The translations under genes were made by a program, and so were the position numbers. The notes beneath the pieces are model-generated. The model was not told the origin of the DNA. It did no database searches and was given only the letters and a program-made list of their open reading frames with translations. Source: Hymenobacter artigasi (GTDB taxonomy: Bacteria > Bacteroidota > Bacteroidia > Cytophagales > Hymenobacteraceae). From it: DNA of 64,000 bases. Each line of letters begins with the position of its first letter. The stretch's first letter is position 1. Below are positions 63,520 through 64,000 of the stretch, in pieces. The stretch spans positions 248,001 through 312,000 of the forward strand of contig NZ_JAAVTK010000001.1 in assembly GCF_012275535.1 (NCBI RefSeq), given 5' to 3'.

Positions 63520-64000
63520 TCAGTTCGAACCCGATTTCCCGGCCTCCGCCATCTTGCCGGGCTGCAGGTAAGTGTCCATCCATTCCAGCCAGAAGCGGTT
63601 GCGCTCGCGCTGGCGCACGGGGTCGCTGGCGTTGTGGGCGGGCACGGGCCAGGCAATGAACTTCGTGACCACGCCGTTGTCTTTCAGGGCATGAAACAGC
63701 TTGTACGACTGCGTAACGGGCACGCGCGGGTCGGCGGTGTTGGCCAGGATGAGGGTGGGCGTGCGGATGCGGCCAGCCAGTGTGATGGGCGACTGTTCGC
63801 GGTAGTTCTGGTAGTTGGCTTCGCTCAGCCAGGGCGAGGGGCCGATGGCGGCAGCGCGCTGCACGTTGGAGTCGCCCAGGTTGTACTGGTCGAGCCAGTC
63901 GGTGACGGCCGCGCCGGCCACGGCAGCTTTCCACTGCGTGGGGTAGTGGCCCAACAGCCACACCGTCATATAGCCGCCGTAGCTCCAGCCGCTTACGCCA
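63520..64000 (-). CDS. S9 prolyl oligopeptidase C-terminus, cut by window edge
   Basis: The frame runs to the window end without a start, so the N-terminal propeller is outside. The visible 159 residues begin GVSGWSYGGYMTVWLL, the S9 catalytic Ser motif GxSxGG. They include the Asp in NTADPRVPVTQSYKLFHAL and the His in PVPAHNASDPVRQRERNRFWLEWMDTYL. This is the alpha/beta-hydrolase part of a dipeptidyl/acylaminoacyl peptidase. Location, signal peptide and length cannot be judged. Confidence 0.9.
   Translation of the reverse strand, partial: GVSGWSYGGYMTVWLLGHYPTQWKAAVAGAAVTDWLDQYNLGDSNVQRAAAIGPSPWLSEANYQNYREQSPITLAGRIRTPTLILANTADPRVPVTQSYKLFHALKDNGVVTKFIAWPVPAHNASDPVRQRERNRFWLEWMDTYLQPGKMAEAGKSGSN

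Overview
The window reads as chromosomal DNA from a GC-rich member of the Bacteroidota, most likely Hymenobacter or a close relative in the Hymenobacteraceae. The evidence is Bacteroidota-specific genes (gldH, a type IX secretion C-terminal sorting domain on two proteins, a DUF2723 membrane protein, GWxTD, ricT next to gldH), recurrent TAnnTTTG -7 promoter boxes, and many intergenic palindromic repeats. I see no rRNA, tRNA, CRISPR array, prophage or transposase gene. It is mostly a core-type chromosome segment.

Layout. 1-7.3 kb: a truncated HExxH/propeller-type exported protein, YceI, an MG2 plus TonB-plug protein, a close homologue of eukaryotic sphingolipid delta-4 desaturase, and MsrA. 7.3-16.3 kb: a nine-PAS histidine kinase, a YbdL-like methionine aminotransferase, a GH43 enzyme and a secreted Lys/Ser-rich protein, separated by palindromic repeats. 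16.3-27.1 kb: a thioester-type bacterial alpha-2-macroglobulin, an outer-membrane barrel, a DinB-like protein, two unassigned proteins and a cold-shock protein. 27.2-34.5 kb: gldH and ricT, a tandem pair of M57-like metalloprotease lipoproteins, and a T9SS-sorted subtilase with a degenerate Asp motif. 34.6-42.2 kb: a zinc alcohol dehydrogenase, a propeller protein, lpxH, lutC, ftsH and rsfS, diverging from birA. 42.4-48.8 kb: a T9SS-sorted cupredoxin, a GT117/DUF2723 membrane protein, GWxTD and rlmB. 49-54.8 kb: manC, kdsD, recQ, a self-contained GxxExxY element and a bacilliredoxin. 54.8-64 kb: M28 peptidase, DUF1028, DUF3850, a MetX-like hydrolase, a two-gene osmoprotectant ABC transporter, GNAT, peptide deformylase and a truncated S9 peptidase.

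How the genes work together. Several genes serve the envelope: lpxH (lipid A), kdsD (Kdo precursor), manC (GDP-mannose), the DES-like desaturase (probably sphingolipid), A2M and MG2 proteins, and T9SS cargo. rsfS, ftsH and birA are housekeeping. The ABC ATPase and the permease/binding-protein fusion overlap and form one osmoprotectant importer.

Most unusual items. (1) A 620-bp element at 53746-54365: a PD-(D/E)XK-type GxxExxY gene and a strong terminator, bounded by 50-bp inverted repeats (one mismatch) whose outer ends are exactly the TAA stop codons of the two convergent flanking genes. (2) An osmoprotectant permease whose fused binding domain is circularly permuted compared with OpuCC. (3) A bacterial DES1-like desaturase. 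(4) A set of promoters whose -7 box lies only 4-5 nt before the ATG, implying leaderless mRNAs. (5) Several families of palindromic intergenic elements, one nested inside another.
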